This document shows positions 1-8,141 of a stretch of 43,417 nucleotides of DNA, one piece after another; within the stretch, counting starts at the first letter, position 1, and each line of letters begins with the position of its first letter. This DNA comes from Candidatus Yanofskyibacteriota bacterium. GTDB taxonomy: Bacteria > Patescibacteriota > Minisyncoccia > 2-02-FULL-40-12 > GWA2-44-9. A model generated the notes under the pieces. It saw only the letters and a list, made by a program, of their open reading frames with translations, did not search any database and had not been told where the DNA came from. Position numbers and translations under genes: made by a program. The stretch lies in contig JAHFKT010000005.1 of assembly GCA_023245235.1 (NCBI GenBank), forward strand, positions 3,073 through 46,489, in the 5' to 3' direction.

Positions 1-53
1 TGATCTCATGAAAAAGCGGGCCCAACGGTTGGGCCCGCTTTTTCATGAGATCA
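1..53 (-). terminator. ftsZ terminator, very long perfect hairpin
   Basis: Two perfect 24-nt arms (1-24 and 30-53) surround a 5-nt loop. The ftsZ stop codon TGA (51-53) is the last triplet of the right arm, so the hairpin starts inside the gene. The core is GC-rich (gcgggccc) and is flanked by A5/T5 runs, giving a U tract in either direction, so it could also stop transcription entering from the left. Confidence 0.85.
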
Positions 54-1217
54 CTTATTCATTTTCCGTCTGATAAATGCCGGAATATCGAACTCAGACT
101 CATTTATTGAGTCGTCTACGAATTCCTTGACCTGCAGCTTCTGGCTCGGGCTTCCATTGGCGGAACCATTTGCGGAAGGTGCGCTCTTCTTCACGCTTTC
201 GAAAAGACTTGGAACATCGCCGCCGAAGACGCTGCCCGCGGGACGGGCCGGAGTCGGATGACCATTATTGAAACCTGTTGCGACGACTGTGATCTTGACC
301 TCGCCCTTCTTGAGCTTATCATCGATGACCGCACCGAATATGACTTTCGCATCAGGGTCGATATGTTCTGTAATGATCCGGGCGGCTTCATTGATCTCGG
401 CCATCGCCATATCGGGACCTCCGGATACGTTGAACAACACCCCTTTGGCGCCGTCGATCGAGACCTCCAGCAATGGCGAGTTGATTGCCATCTTCGCCGC
501 TTCAACGGCTCGGTCTTCACCGCTTGCCCGGCCAATGCCCATTAACGCCGAACCGGAATTGGACATGACCGCTTTCACGTCGGCAAAATCAAGATTGATG
601 ATACCGGGAATAGTGATGAGGTCGGAAATACCCTGCACACCCTGGCGCAATACATCGTCCACGATGGCGAACGAGTCAAGAAGGGGCGTCTTGCGGTCAA
701 TAATAGAAAGCAGCCGGTCGTTCGGGATAGTGATCAGCGAATCAACTCTTTCGCGGAGATTGCTCCATGAAACATCTGCTATCTTCAACCGCTGGGCGCC
801 TTCGAAACTGAACGGCTTTGTCACTACACCAAGCGTAAGTGCGCCCATCTCGCGGGCGATCTCGGCAATAACAGGAGCGGCGCCGGAAGCGGTACCGCCG
901 CCAAGACCTCCGGTAATAAAGACCATGTCGGCACCCTTCAATGCTGAGCCGATCTCTTCTTTGGTATCAATGGCCGCTTGTCTGCCGATCTCAGGATCCA
1001 TACCGGCGCCCAAACCGCGGGTAAGACTCTTGCCGATGTGAATCTTAACCGGCGCCACGGAACTATGGAGAGCCTGGGCATCAGTATTTATGGCGATAAA
1101 TTCAACACCGTGAATGCGGTTCTCGATCATCCGGGCAAGCGCATTACCGCCGCCGCCGCCGACGCCAATGACTTTGATACGGGCAAATGTTTCGAACTGG
1201 GGCTTGATTTGAGGCAT
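51..1217 (-). CDS. ftsZ: cell division GTPase FtsZ
   Basis: FtsZ is the tubulin-like GTPase that polymerises into the Z ring at midcell. The 388-residue length is typical. The N-terminal glycine loop ([11 protein letters not shown], about 16-26), the signature loop at 106-112, the catalytic T7 loop ([20 protein letters not shown]) and the C-terminal conserved tail (DIPAFIRRK), which binds FtsA, are all present. The signature loop reads GGGTASG where bacterial FtsZ normally has GGGTGTG or GGGTGSG, so one nearly invariant glycine is alanine (A110). A low-complexity linker of about 40 residues precedes the tail. It lies downstream of ftsA in the usual ftsA-ftsZ order, but a 120-bp gap with its own promoter separates them. 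The stop codon lies in the terminator hairpin. Identity is certain; only the effect of A110 is open. Confidence 0.98.
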   Translation of the reverse strand: MPQIKPQFETFARIKVIGVGGGGGNALARMIENRIHGVEFIAINTDAQALHSSVAPVKIHIGKSLTRGLGAGMDPEIGRQAAIDTKEEIGSALKGADMVFITGGLGGGTASGAAPVIAEIAREMGALTLGVVTKPFSFEGAQRLKIADVSWSNLRERVDSLITIPNDRLLSIIDRKTPLLDSFAIVDDVLRQGVQGISDLITIPGIINLDFADVKAVMSNSGSALMGIGRASGEDRAVEAAKMAINSPLLEVSIDGAKGVLFNVSGGPDMAMAEINEAARIITEHIDPDAKVIFGAVIDDKLKKGEVKITVVATGFNNGHPTPARPAGSVFGGDVPSLFESVKKSAPSANGSANGSPSQKLQVKEFVDDSINESEFDIPAFIRRKMNK

Positions 1218-1250
1218 GAGAATCGAGTTAGGTTTAAATAAGTTACCTGC

Positions 1251-1279
1251 GTATTATCATAAATAAAATAGCGGCGCAA
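1251..1279 (-). promoter_or_regulatory. candidate ftsZ promoter
   Basis: On the minus strand, TTGCGC and TAATAC are separated by 17 bp. The -10 box ends 33 nt before the ftsZ ATG, and an AGGTAA element lies in the leader. It sits in the only sizeable gap of the division cluster, so ftsZ can be expressed separately from ftsA. Confidence 0.5.
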
Positions 1280-1337
1280 GGTATACGTCCGCTCCTGTGG
1301 ATAAAACTGTGTATAACCGGGCTCCGTCGCTAGGAAT

Positions 1338-2579
1338 CTAAGGCATGAAGTTCTTGAGCCAATCAACAACTTTGATGAATGGATTTTCGGAACTTCCCTG
1401 AAATACCCTCTTTGATTTAGTGTTCGGGGCTTCATGCTCTAATCCCCAGAGAACCAGGCCGGTGGCAACGGCAAAAGATGGATTGGCGGCAGCATCCACC
1501 ACCCCGTCAAGATTCAATGGCCGGGCGAGACGGACCGGCAGCCGTAAGGTATCTTTGATCAGTGCAAGGAGTCCCGGCAGATTCGCGCCCCCGCCCGACA
1601 CTACGATCCCGGCCGGCAACATTCCGTTCCGTGCAACTTTTTTCAATTCGGCCGATATCATATCAAGCAGCTCGGCGGCCCGGGCATCCACGACGCGTAT
1701 CAGTTGCTTCCGCGGAAGAACGAAGCTCTCCTCGCCCATGAGCGCGGAAAGGTCAAGGTTCTCTCTCCTCCGGAGATCGGATTCATTCGACGTAGCGGCG
1801 TGTTCGATCTTAATACGCTCCGCGACATCCATCGAAGTACGGAGTGCGACCGCAAGATCGTTCGTAATATGTTTAGAACCGATGGGTAATACGACGCTGT
1901 GCAACAGATCGGCTTCCTCGAATATCGTGAGGCTTGACGTTCCCCCGCCGAAATCGAGATTCATTACCCCGTATTCCCGCTGATTTTTATCGAGCACCGA
2001 CAATGAAGCGGCAAGCGGAGCGAAGACCAATCCGGCTACTTCAATGCCGTTCTCATTCACGCACTTGGCGATATTCCGAAGATAGGGCGAAAGTCCGTCA
2101 ATAATGAACACCTCCGCCTCAAGGCGGACGCCTTTCATCCCCAGCGGATTCTTAACATTCTCCGTACCATCGATGATGAAGTTCCGCGGAATAACATGAA
2201 CGATCTCGCGATTGGCAGGAAGACTTATCACCGAAGCGGCCTGGATGACCCGGTCGATATCGTTCTGAGAGATCTCGTTATCGGCCCTTGAAACCGCAAT
2301 GACACCCCGGGAAGCTTGGGTTTTGATATGAAGTCCGTTCACCGCAACGTAAGCCCGTTTCAGCTTTGTTCCGGCCATGGCCTCGGCCCGCTGGACCGCA
2401 GTGGCAACATTCTGGATAGTCTCTTCCATATCCACAACCATGCCCCGGCGCAGGCCGTGGGACGGTGCGGAGCCTACGCCTAAGACTTCGGGCCTGGGAT
2501 GGTCCCTGTCAAGCTTGGCGATAACAACTTTAATTTCGGAATTACCGATATCAATACCCGACAAGAGGTACGGTTTCAT
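1338..2579 (-). CDS. ftsA: cell division protein FtsA
   Basis: FtsA is the actin-like ATPase that tethers FtsZ to the membrane. At 413 residues it matches the family. The phosphate-1 motif (GIDIGNSEIKVVIAK), phosphate-2 motif (LDFGGGTSSLTIF) and adenosine motif (GIVVSGGGANLPGL) can be read in order. The 1C (SHS2) subdomain lies between the first two. The C-terminus ends in an amphipathic segment (FIKVVDWLKNF) that fits the membrane-targeting helix. In the phosphate-2 loop the usual T-T/D pattern is replaced by S-S. The start codon overlaps the ybeY stop in an ATGA, so the two are translationally coupled. Identity is firm. Confidence 0.96.
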   Translation of the reverse strand: MKPYLLSGIDIGNSEIKVVIAKLDRDHPRPEVLGVGSAPSHGLRRGMVVDMEETIQNVATAVQRAEAMAGTKLKRAYVAVNGLHIKTQASRGVIAVSRADNEISQNDIDRVIQAASVISLPANREIVHVIPRNFIIDGTENVKNPLGMKGVRLEAEVFIIDGLSPYLRNIAKCVNENGIEVAGLVFAPLAASLSVLDKNQREYGVMNLDFGGGTSSLTIFEEADLLHSVVLPIGSKHITNDLAVALRTSMDVAERIKIEHAATSNESDLRRRENLDLSALMGEESFVLPRKQLIRVVDARAAELLDMISAELKKVARNGMLPAGIVVSGGGANLPGLLALIKDTLRLPVRLARPLNLDGVVDAAANPSFAVATGLVLWGLEHEAPNTKSKRVFQGSSENPFIKVVDWLKNFMP

Positions 2580-3022
2580 AGGTCTAATGATTGAATTATA
2601 TCTTCCTGGAGACCGATCATCTCATTTTCTGCAGCGGCCGAGCGCTCATGATCATAACCGAGCAGATGCAATAATCCATGAACGGCCAAACGGGCCAGTT
2701 CTTGGCTTATCGGTATTTTCAGCGCCTCGGCCTGTTGTCTTGCGACATCGAGACAGATGAAAATATCTCCTAACGGCATTATATCATACTTATTCAGAGT
2801 GCTATCCTCCAGCGGAAATGAAAGGACGTCGGTCGGCTTGTCTTTGTGCCGGTATTTATTGTTAAGCTCCCGGCTCTTCTCCGGACCGATCAATTGAAGC
2901 CCCAGCTCAACGTGTTTATCATTAAGTTTAAGAAAACGGATCGCCCGATCGAAGATCCTGGTAAAAAATTCTTCCGGCCAATCCCGGTCAGAAACATGAT
3001 TTTGGAATACCATATCCACCAT
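2576..3022 (-). CDS. ybeY: endoribonuclease YbeY (rRNA maturation factor)
   Basis: YbeY is a single-strand endoribonuclease that takes part in 16S 3'-end maturation and ribosome quality control. The 148-residue protein carries the zinc-binding motif HGLLHLLGYDH near residues 115-125, with three histidines, and the upstream KPTDVLSFP strand typical of the family. The start at 3022 is chosen because a promoter with -10 CATAAT lies 8 nt upstream, which predicts a leaderless message; a second ATG (3013) is possible. The 3' end overlaps ftsA by 4 bp. Linkage of ybeY to ftsA-ftsZ is unusual outside compact genomes. Confidence 0.95.
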   Translation of the reverse strand: MVDMVFQNHVSDRDWPEEFFTRIFDRAIRFLKLNDKHVELGLQLIGPEKSRELNNKYRHKDKPTDVLSFPLEDSTLNKYDIMPLGDIFICLDVARQQAEALKIPISQELARLAVHGLLHLLGYDHERSAAAENEMIGLQEDIIQSLDL

Positions 3023-3030
3023 ATGCCGAG

Positions 3031-3059
3031 ATTATGCAGGAATTACTGATGAATTACAA
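3031..3059 (-). promoter_or_regulatory. ybeY-ftsA promoter, near-leaderless
   Basis: Minus strand: TTGTAA, 17 bp, CATAAT, then 8 nt to the ybeY ATG. No Shine-Dalgarno sequence fits between the predicted start site and the ATG. The -35 box abuts the yqeY terminator. Confidence 0.6.
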
Positions 3060-3102
3060 ACCAAAAACCGCCATTCGGTCTGAAGCGGCGGTTTTTTGGT
3101 TT
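3058..3102 (-). terminator. yqeY terminator
   Basis: Inverted repeat of about 15 bp (3058-3072 with 3087-3102, one extra T) around a 14-nt loop, directly at the yqeY stop codon, with A/T runs on the outer flanks. Confidence 0.75.
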
Positions 3103-3599
3103 TATTTCGGAAGTTCTTCTTTAACCATCGAGCTGACGCGCTGTCCATCGGCCGTACCTTTGACCTTGGCCATGACGGCTCCGATAACCTTGCCCATGTC
3201 TTTTGCGCTCATGGCGCCGGTCTCTTTGACGGCCTGCTGGACGAGGCGACGCAGCTCATCATCGGGCATCTGGGCCGGCATATATGCCATCAATATCTCG
3301 CTTTCTTTGCGCTCGCTTTCCGCAAGCTCGGGCCGATTCCCCTTCTCAAATTCGGTCGCGGCATCCTTACGGCGCTTTACTTCTGATGCGATGACCTCGA
3401 GCGTCTCTTCGTCGTTCAGCTGGCTCTGCTGGTCAAGCTGCGTCGGATCAGAGACCGTTTTTGAAAGTTTGGACCGCTTCTCAAGCTCTTTGTTCTTAAC
3501 AGAAGACATGACCATGCCGATGAGCATCCGCCGGGCGCTGTCCCCTGACTTCAACGACTGCTTCAGGTCTTCTTTCAGCTGATCTTTTATAGTGGGCAT
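3102..3599 (-). CDS. yqeY: GatB/YqeY domain protein
   Basis: YqeY-family proteins share the C-terminal tRNA-binding domain of the GatB amidotransferase subunit; their precise role is not settled. The 165-residue all-helical protein shows the family pattern: an N-terminal LKEDLKQSLKSGD helix, the RRMLIGMVMSSVKNKELEK segment, an EVIASEVKRRKDA helix, YMPAQMPDDELRRLVQQAV and the closing DMGKVIGAVMAKVKGTADG segment. It follows rpsU with a 1-nt gap and is clearly co-transcribed with it, an rpsU-yqeY pair seen in many bacteria. The start ATG at 3597-3599 is the only sensible choice. Confidence 0.93.
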   Translation of the reverse strand: MPTIKDQLKEDLKQSLKSGDSARRMLIGMVMSSVKNKELEKRSKLSKTVSDPTQLDQQSQLNDEETLEVIASEVKRRKDAATEFEKGNRPELAESERKESEILMAYMPAQMPDDELRRLVQQAVKETGAMSAKDMGKVIGAVMAKVKGTADGQRVSSMVKEELPK

Positions 3600-3600
3600 G

Positions 3601-3867
3601 TTACAGGTCTATTTCTTGTTTCAATTTTCTTTTTTCTTCTTCGAATGTTTCGTCGTCGTATTTGCCGAGTTTCTCCAATCTCTTACGGAGTTCCGCCAAG
3701 TGCATGCCCATGATGGCCGCATTCTTCTCTTTGCGGTCTGTCATTTTTTTCTCCCGGAACTGAGATTTTTTCGCCTTAAGCAAAACGCCGCTTTGCTGGA
3801 CGAAGCGGTTGAACCGGCGCATCAGACTGCCGATGGATTCGTTGGGTTTTCGTTTGACTTCTACCAT
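3601..3867 (-). CDS. rpsU: 30S ribosomal protein bS21
   Basis: bS21 binds near the 16S 3' end and helps mRNA selection. The 88-residue chain has the family core VEVKRKPNESIGSLMRRFNR followed by a basic helical tail, here longer than the classic 70 residues and ending in an E/K-rich helix. The start is fixed by a strong Shine-Dalgarno (AAAGGAGG) 7 nt upstream and by a promoter at 3889-3917. It is one of few genes in this window with a canonical ribosome binding site. Confidence 0.93.
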   Translation of the reverse strand: MVEVKRKPNESIGSLMRRFNRFVQQSGVLLKAKKSQFREKKMTDRKEKNAAIMGMHLAELRKRLEKLGKYDDETFEEEKRKLKQEIDL

Positions 3868-3888
3868 AGAGGGCCTCCTTTCATGCCG

Positions 3889-3917
3889 AGCATACCATTG
3901 ATGAACCGATTTTTCAA
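3889..3917 (-). promoter_or_regulatory. rpsU-yqeY promoter
   Basis: Minus strand TTGAAA, 17 bp, TATGCT. The -10 box ends 21 nt before the rpsU ATG, leaving room for the AAAGGAGG ribosome binding site. Independent of the lepB-hisS-HIT unit upstream. Confidence 0.6.
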
Positions 3918-3923
3918 GTGAGG

Positions 3924-4268
3924 CTACTGGACTATCTTGGGACCGAGACGCTTGCCGCCGAGAAGATGAATATGAAAATGAGGCACGAGCTTTCCGCCAT
4001 GATCACCCTCGTTGATGATGAGGCGGTAGCCGTTGCCGTCGAGCCCGACCTGTTCGGCTACGATATTAACAACGAGCATGGCCCGGCCCAGAAGAGCCGC
4101 GTCATCTTTAAAGTCGTTGAGGTCCGTGAAATGTTTCTTGGGCAGAATGAGCAGATGTACGGGAGCTTGCGGATGAAGGTCTTTGATGACCAAAAATTCA
4201 TCGTTTTGCCATACGACATCGGCCTTCAGCTCTCCGTTAATTATCTTGCAAAATACGTCGCTGATCAT
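3924..4268 (-). CDS. HIT family protein (HinT-like nucleotide hydrolase)
   Basis: HIT proteins hydrolyse or transfer nucleoside monophosphates. The 114-residue protein ends with the HIT motif HFHIHLLGG (His-x-His-x-His, about residues 97-105) and contains the CKIINGELKADVVWQND, PVHLLILPKKHF and LIINEGDHGG blocks of the HinT branch. The likely reaction is hydrolysis of purine nucleotide phosphoramidates. The start overlaps the hisS stop in an ATGA, so it is the last gene of a lepB-hisS-HIT unit; coupling to an aminoacyl-tRNA synthetase fits a role in clearing aminoacyl-AMP, which is inference. Confidence 0.93.
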   Translation of the reverse strand: MISDVFCKIINGELKADVVWQNDEFLVIKDLHPQAPVHLLILPKKHFTDLNDFKDDAALLGRAMLVVNIVAEQVGLDGNGYRLIINEGDHGGKLVPHFHIHLLGGKRLGPKIVQ

Positions 4269-5563
4269 TCGTGCCGTTCTTTAAGACGCTTTTTGACCTC
4301 GTCGACGATCTTATCAAGGAGGATCGTCTCCTGAACACCGGTATCCATCTCGCGCAGGATGATCGTGCCCTCAAGCGCTTCCCTCTGTCCGAAGATCAGC
4401 GCGAACCGCACGCCAAGGCGGTGAGCGATACGAAGCTGGGATTTGATGCTATCGCGGCCCAGTGAAGATTTAGCCTCTACTCCCGCCTTGCGGAAGCTTT
4501 CAAAGAGCGGCAGCGCCTTGCGCTTGGGAGCTTCGCCAAGCTGGACCAGGAAGACCTTCGGTTTGGGGCTCGCATCGGGAACATGGACATTTTTCTCCTT
4601 CATCACCATGATTATGCGTTCGATGCCCATAGCCCATCCTGCAGCCGGCATCTTGACCCCGCCAAGCTGTTCGATAAGCCGGTCGTATCTCCCGCCGGCC
4701 ACTAAGGTTGACTGGGCTGTGGCATTTTCATCAGGAACCAGTTCAAAAACCGTACGCGTATAGTAGTCGAGTCCCCGCACCAGGTACGGGTTCAGAATAT
4801 ACGGCACCTTGGCTTCATCGAGAAACTCAAGTACATGCTTGAAGTGCAATCGGCATTGTTCATCGAGAAAATCCATCATCTGGGGGGCTTCTTTGGCCAG
4901 CTCCTTGCATCCTTCCTCTTTGCAATCCAAGATCCTGAGCACATTTTCCTTTAAACGCACCTTGCATGTAGCACAAAGCTTCTTTGATCGGTTCTTAAAA
5001 TAATCCCTTAGGGCCTTGATATATGCGGGCCGGCAGTTCTGGTCTCCGATACTGTTGATCTGTACGCTGTAGCCGTCCAATCCGAGAGACTCGAGTAATT
5101 TATAAGCCAGGAAGATCAGCTCGGCATCAACCGCCTCGGACCCGTCACCGATCGTTTCGACGCCCAATTGATAGAACTGACGGAACCGCCCGTGCTGTGG
5201 TTCGTCGTGGCGGAACATGGGGTCAATATAATACAGCTTGACCGGGTGGGGCCGGACATTCATGCCATTCTCAAGATACGCCCGCACGGTCGGTGCCGTG
5301 CCCTCGGGTCGCAACGCCAAAATATCGCCGCCCTTGGTCTTGAGGGTATATATCTCTTTGGCGACGATATCGGATGTTTCTCCGACGGACCGGGTGAACA
5401 GTTCGACCGATTCCAATATCGGCGTTGAGAATCGTTCAAAGCCGTAATACTCAAGAAGTGTTTCGGCTTTCTTTTGAACGTACCGCCAGTATTTCTGGTC
5501 CTCGGGCAGAATATCGTGCATGCCCTTGGCCGACTGGATCTGTTTTGGTTTTATTTTGGACAT
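4265..5563 (-). CDS. hisS: histidyl-tRNA synthetase
   Basis: Class II synthetase charging tRNA-His. The 432 residues contain motif 2 (FRHDEPQHGRFRQFYQ), the histidine-specific signatures LVRGLDYYTRTVFE and LVAGGRYDRL, motif 3 (GWAMGIERI) and a C-terminal anticodon-binding domain (about 330-425). An inserted segment with four cysteines (CATCKVRLKENVLRILDCKEEGC, about 200-225) lies between motif 2 and the HisA block; it may bind zinc, as seen in some bacterial HisRS. Four nt separate it from lepB, and its stop overlaps the HIT gene. Confidence 0.97.
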   Translation of the reverse strand: MSKIKPKQIQSAKGMHDILPEDQKYWRYVQKKAETLLEYYGFERFSTPILESVELFTRSVGETSDIVAKEIYTLKTKGGDILALRPEGTAPTVRAYLENGMNVRPHPVKLYYIDPMFRHDEPQHGRFRQFYQLGVETIGDGSEAVDAELIFLAYKLLESLGLDGYSVQINSIGDQNCRPAYIKALRDYFKNRSKKLCATCKVRLKENVLRILDCKEEGCKELAKEAPQMMDFLDEQCRLHFKHVLEFLDEAKVPYILNPYLVRGLDYYTRTVFELVPDENATAQSTLVAGGRYDRLIEQLGGVKMPAAGWAMGIERIIMVMKEKNVHVPDASPKPKVFLVQLGEAPKRKALPLFESFRKAGVEAKSSLGRDSIKSQLRIAHRLGVRFALIFGQREALEGTIILREMDTGVQETILLDKIVDEVKKRLKERHE

Positions 5564-5567
5564 GTTG

Positions 5568-6158
5568 TTATATTGAATACCCTACGTGAGGGATTTTTGC
5601 AACCCGTGAGAGCGGCCACAGCCGGATAAATGCGCGGCCGGTGATGAGTGAACGGTTCACGGCACCCCAGCGGCGTGAGTCGGAACTGCGGAGCCGGTTA
5701 TCGCCCAATACAAAATATTCCGTGTCGCCTAATTTCAGCCGCGTATCGCCGAGAGTTTCCTGGCCCGGGTCCAGATAGGGCTCATCCAGAACAAGTCCCT
5801 CCGGATTTTTTTGGTTATAGATAATGACCTTATTATTTTTGATCTCCACGGTCTCCCCCGGCAGGCCGATGACCCGCTTGATAAAAAATTGTGACTGGTC
5901 GAGAGGATAACGGAATATGACCACATCGCCCCGATTCGGGCTCGAGAGCTCATAAGAAAGCTCGTCGACGAAGATATAGTCCCCGTCTTCAAAATTGGAT
6001 TCCATCGAAGCGCCTTTCACGAAAAACGGCTGTACAAGATAGTAGCGGATCGGCAGGATGATAGCCAATGAGATCGCTACAACCTTTATGGTTTCCCATA
6101 TAAAAGCGAGTATCTCGTTACGCAAAGTACCCTGATTTTGAGGAGTTTCTTCAGTCAT
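5568..6158 (-). CDS. lepB: signal peptidase I
   Basis: Membrane serine protease that removes signal peptides of exported proteins, such as the many surface proteins in this window. The 196-residue protein has one N-terminal membrane segment (about 22-42), the catalytic serine in GASMESNF (about residue 51), the catalytic lysine in FFIKRVIGLPGE (box D) and box E (VLGDNRLRSSDSRRWG). It is a single-span, short form as in Gram-positive bacteria. The start is supported by a promoter whose -10 box ends 6 nt before the ATG. First gene of the lepB-hisS-HIT unit, divergent from pth. Confidence 0.96.
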   Translation of the reverse strand: MTEETPQNQGTLRNEILAFIWETIKVVAISLAIILPIRYYLVQPFFVKGASMESNFEDGDYIFVDELSYELSSPNRGDVVIFRYPLDQSQFFIKRVIGLPGETVEIKNNKVIIYNQKNPEGLVLDEPYLDPGQETLGDTRLKLGDTEYFVLGDNRLRSSDSRRWGAVNRSLITGRAFIRLWPLSRVAKIPHVGYSI

Positions 6159-6164
6159 CTGCTT

Positions 6165-6193
6165 ATTTTATCAGATTTTTCAGATTGGTTCAA
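6165..6193 (-). promoter_or_regulatory. lepB promoter, leaderless
   Basis: Minus strand TTGAAC, 17 bp, TAAAAT, then 6 nt to the ATG. Transcription should begin at or within a base or two of the start codon. Confidence 0.7.
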
Positions 6194-6204
6194 CCGTCGA
6201 AAAA

Positions 6205-6233
6205 TTGCAAAATATCAGGCAAATCAGTATACT
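6205..6233 (+). promoter_or_regulatory. pth promoter, leaderless
   Basis: TTGCAA (6205-6210), 17 bp, TATACT (6228-6233), then 6 nt to the pth ATG at 6240. Spacing matches the divergent lepB promoter exactly; the two -35 boxes lie 11 bp apart. Confidence 0.7.
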
Positions 6234-6239
6234 GAAGCC

Positions 6240-6806
6240 ATGAAATTGATCGTCGGCATCGGCAACCCGGATCCGCAGTACCAGAACACCCGCCATAATA
6301 TCGGGTTCATGTTCGTGGACCATCTGGCCGGAAAGCTCGGCGCAAATGATTTTGAGTCCGACAAAAAGCTCAACGCCCTGGTCAGCAAGTCCAAAATAGA
6401 AAAAACCCCGGTCGTTCTGGCGAAACCGCTGTCCTACGTGAACAAAAGCGGCGAGGTCGTCTCAAAACTGGCGAAGATGTACAAAGTGAAGCCGCATGAC
6501 ATCATCGTCATTCAGGACGACCTCGATATCGAGTTCGGCTCGTTCAAAAACTCGTTTGATAAGAATTCCGGCGGCCATAAGGGCATCGATTCCATTATCA
6601 AGGCCCTGAAGACCAAAAAGTTCCAGCGTATCCGCATCGGCACTGCCGTGCGGGCCCTGCAAAAGGCCCGCCAGGAATCAGACAAAAAGAGGGATGCATT
6701 CGTTATGGACTTCGTACTCTCGAAATTCTCGAAAAAGGACGAGGAAACGATCAAGAGCCTGTTCAAGAATATCTACGAGCGGCTTCTTCTGGTCATCCGC
6801 CAGTAA
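6240..6806 (+). CDS. pth: peptidyl-tRNA hydrolase
   Basis: Releases peptides from peptidyl-tRNA that dropped off the ribosome. The start at 6240 is preferred to the longer frame (6138) because it gives the family N-terminus MKLIVGIGNP and lies 6 nt after a good promoter; the longer frame would also overlap lepB. The 188 residues keep N9, catalytic H19 (NTRHNIGF), N68, D93 and H113. N114, which in E. coli contacts the substrate, is lysine here, and the glycine-rich loop before H113 is shortened. The C-terminus is unusually Lys-rich. Convergent with the next gene, sharing a bidirectional terminator. Confidence 0.95.
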   Translation: MKLIVGIGNPDPQYQNTRHNIGFMFVDHLAGKLGANDFESDKKLNALVSKSKIEKTPVVLAKPLSYVNKSGEVVSKLAKMYKVKPHDIIVIQDDLDIEFGSFKNSFDKNSGGHKGIDSIIKALKTKKFQRIRIGTAVRALQKARQESDKKRDAFVMDFVLSKFSKKDEETIKSLFKNIYERLLLVIRQ

Positions 6807-6812
6807 CTAGCA

Positions 6813-6846
6813 ATCAAAAAACGGCCGCTTGCGGCCGTTTTTTGAT
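6813..6846. terminator. bidirectional terminator between pth and the MscS-like gene
   Basis: Perfect 16-nt arms with a 2-nt loop centre (6813-6846), GC core cggccgc, with A6 and T6 runs on either side. Serves both converging genes. Confidence 0.85.
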
Positions 6847-6855
6847 CCGGGAGAA

Positions 6856-7539
6856 CTAATCCCCGATGCGCTTTCTGAGATTGCCCAGCATCTCGTCAGC
6901 GTGTTTTGCTCCGCCGATACCGAACGCAAGCCCGAGGGCCAATGCGCCGGCGGCGATCAAACCGGTAATAACGATCTTGATGATATCGCCCGCTACCTGG
7001 AGCCGGTCCAGGGCGATCAGCAAACTGAATACGACAACCGCCCACTTGGTCATAGTGCCTAAGAAATTAGCCGAAACCAATCCGGCCGCCTTTACCGAGG
7101 CACGTACGAGCCCTTCCATGAACTTGGCAACTAAAATTCCGACCAACAGAATGATCGCTGCCATAATGACGTTCGGGAGATACAGGACTACCGTCTTCAA
7201 AAAGTCGGTAACCTGGTCTAATCCCAGAATATTCGTTGCCGCCATCAAAAATACGACGACAAAGAACCATTTCACCAGTTCATAAAAGAACATGGGGGTA
7301 TCGAGCTTGAATCCGCTCTTCTCCCACGCGTTGCGAAACCCGACCCTGCTCAGAGCAGAATCGATGTGTAATAGTTTCACGACCTGGTAGGCCAGCTTGC
7401 CCAATAGGACAGCGATGAGCCAACCGACGAGAAATACAACAAGTGCCGCGATAAAACGTGGTACAAAGCCGGCAACCCCGGTCCACAGGGTTAGTAATGA
7501 CTGACTTACAACATCTGATGCTTGTACTACTGCTATCAT
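6856..7539 (-). CDS. membrane protein with conserved TM-helix repeats (MscS-related)
   Basis: About five hydrophobic segments can be read, including two similar stretches (FIAALVVFLVGWLIAVLLGK and IMAAIILLVGILVAKFMEG) that match the conserved TM-helix repeat found in small mechanosensitive-channel-like proteins. The C-terminal GLAFGIGGAKHADEMLGNLRKRI resembles the pore-side glycine-rich end of that family. No MscS beta domain follows, so channel activity is not assured. The start at 7539 (227 residues) is chosen because GGGAGGTG lies 5 nt upstream; an earlier in-frame start at 7575 lacks this. Single gene. Confidence 0.8.
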   Translation of the reverse strand: MIAVVQASDVVSQSLLTLWTGVAGFVPRFIAALVVFLVGWLIAVLLGKLAYQVVKLLHIDSALSRVGFRNAWEKSGFKLDTPMFFYELVKWFFVVVFLMAATNILGLDQVTDFLKTVVLYLPNVIMAAIILLVGILVAKFMEGLVRASVKAAGLVSANFLGTMTKWAVVVFSLLIALDRLQVAGDIIKIVITGLIAAGALALGLAFGIGGAKHADEMLGNLRKRIGD

Positions 7540-7634
7540 ATGCACACCTCCCTTCTTTACCTTCCTCCTTATCAACCTCTTTGCTTAAATTCTAGCATTT
7601 TGGCAGGAAAGCGGCAGGACTGATGTTGATAACA

Positions 7635-7658
7635 AAAAGCCCGCTTATGCGGGCTTTT
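7635..7658 (-). terminator. terminator containing the stop codon of the unknown 139-residue gene
   Basis: 10-bp arms (7635-7644 and 7649-7658) and a 4-nt loop; the stop TAA occupies 7645-7647 in the loop, so the last codons form one arm. Confidence 0.75.
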
Positions 7659-8064
7659 GACCTGGAATTCCTTCCAGTTCAAGCAATATGACGAAATCGT
7701 TCTCCCGGACCAGGACATTCCCGCCTTCGGTGACGGTATTGTAGTAAGACCGGGACAGTATCGGCATGATCTCGGCCTGATGCTGGGGCCCCACACAGCC
7801 TTTCAGCTGGTTTCGGGTAAGGTCTCTCAGTCTTAGAACATGGACCCGACGTATCTCGGCCTGGAACGAGATGACCTTGCGCGAGTAATTCCGACAGACA
7901 AGCAGAACCTTGGGCTTATCACCCCAGCCGGAGAACATATGTTCGTAAGGGCTGAGGGGGCTTTCCTGCGGGGCAACGATAATTGAGAACCTGCCGGCAG
8001 TATGGGCAAGGTCCCTCAATCGCTCGATGAACTCATCGGAACGCTGTATGCGGGCATTCATCAT
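7645..8064 (-). CDS. conserved-looking hypothetical protein, 139 residues
   Basis: I do not recognise the family. The protein is soluble, with an N-terminal helix (about 8-22) followed by alternating strands (FSIIVAPQ, PKVLLVCRNYS, KVISFQAEIRRVHVLRL, DFVILLELEGI) and a central segment with one Cys (LKGCVGPQHQAEIMPIL). No signal peptide or membrane span. It is a single-gene unit between the hppA terminator and its own. The start could be 8064 or the adjacent ATG at 8061; no good Shine-Dalgarno is seen. Reality is supported by the exact fit of its stop to a terminator hairpin and by a coherent hydrophobic pattern. Confidence 0.7.
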   Translation of the reverse strand: MMNARIQRSDEFIERLRDLAHTAGRFSIIVAPQESPLSPYEHMFSGWGDKPKVLLVCRNYSRKVISFQAEIRRVHVLRLRDLTRNQLKGCVGPQHQAEIMPILSRSYYNTVTEGGNVLVRENDFVILLELEGIPGQKPA

Positions 8065-8099
8065 AGAAAAGAGCGCGTTAGTTTTATCATGGACCGGCT

Positions 8100-8137
8100 G
8101 AAAAGTAAAACCGCTCCTTCGAGCGGTTTTACTTTTC
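8100..8137 (-). terminator. hppA terminator
   Basis: Perfect 17-bp arms with loop cttc, ending 4 nt before the hppA stop codon. U-rich on the minus strand. Confidence 0.85.
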
Positions 8138-8141
8138 TATC

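Noticed and set aside
268-1041. 257-residue plus-strand frame antisense to ftsZ
   Set aside because: It lies entirely inside a certain gene and has the Ser/Arg/Pro-rich look of an antisense shadow.
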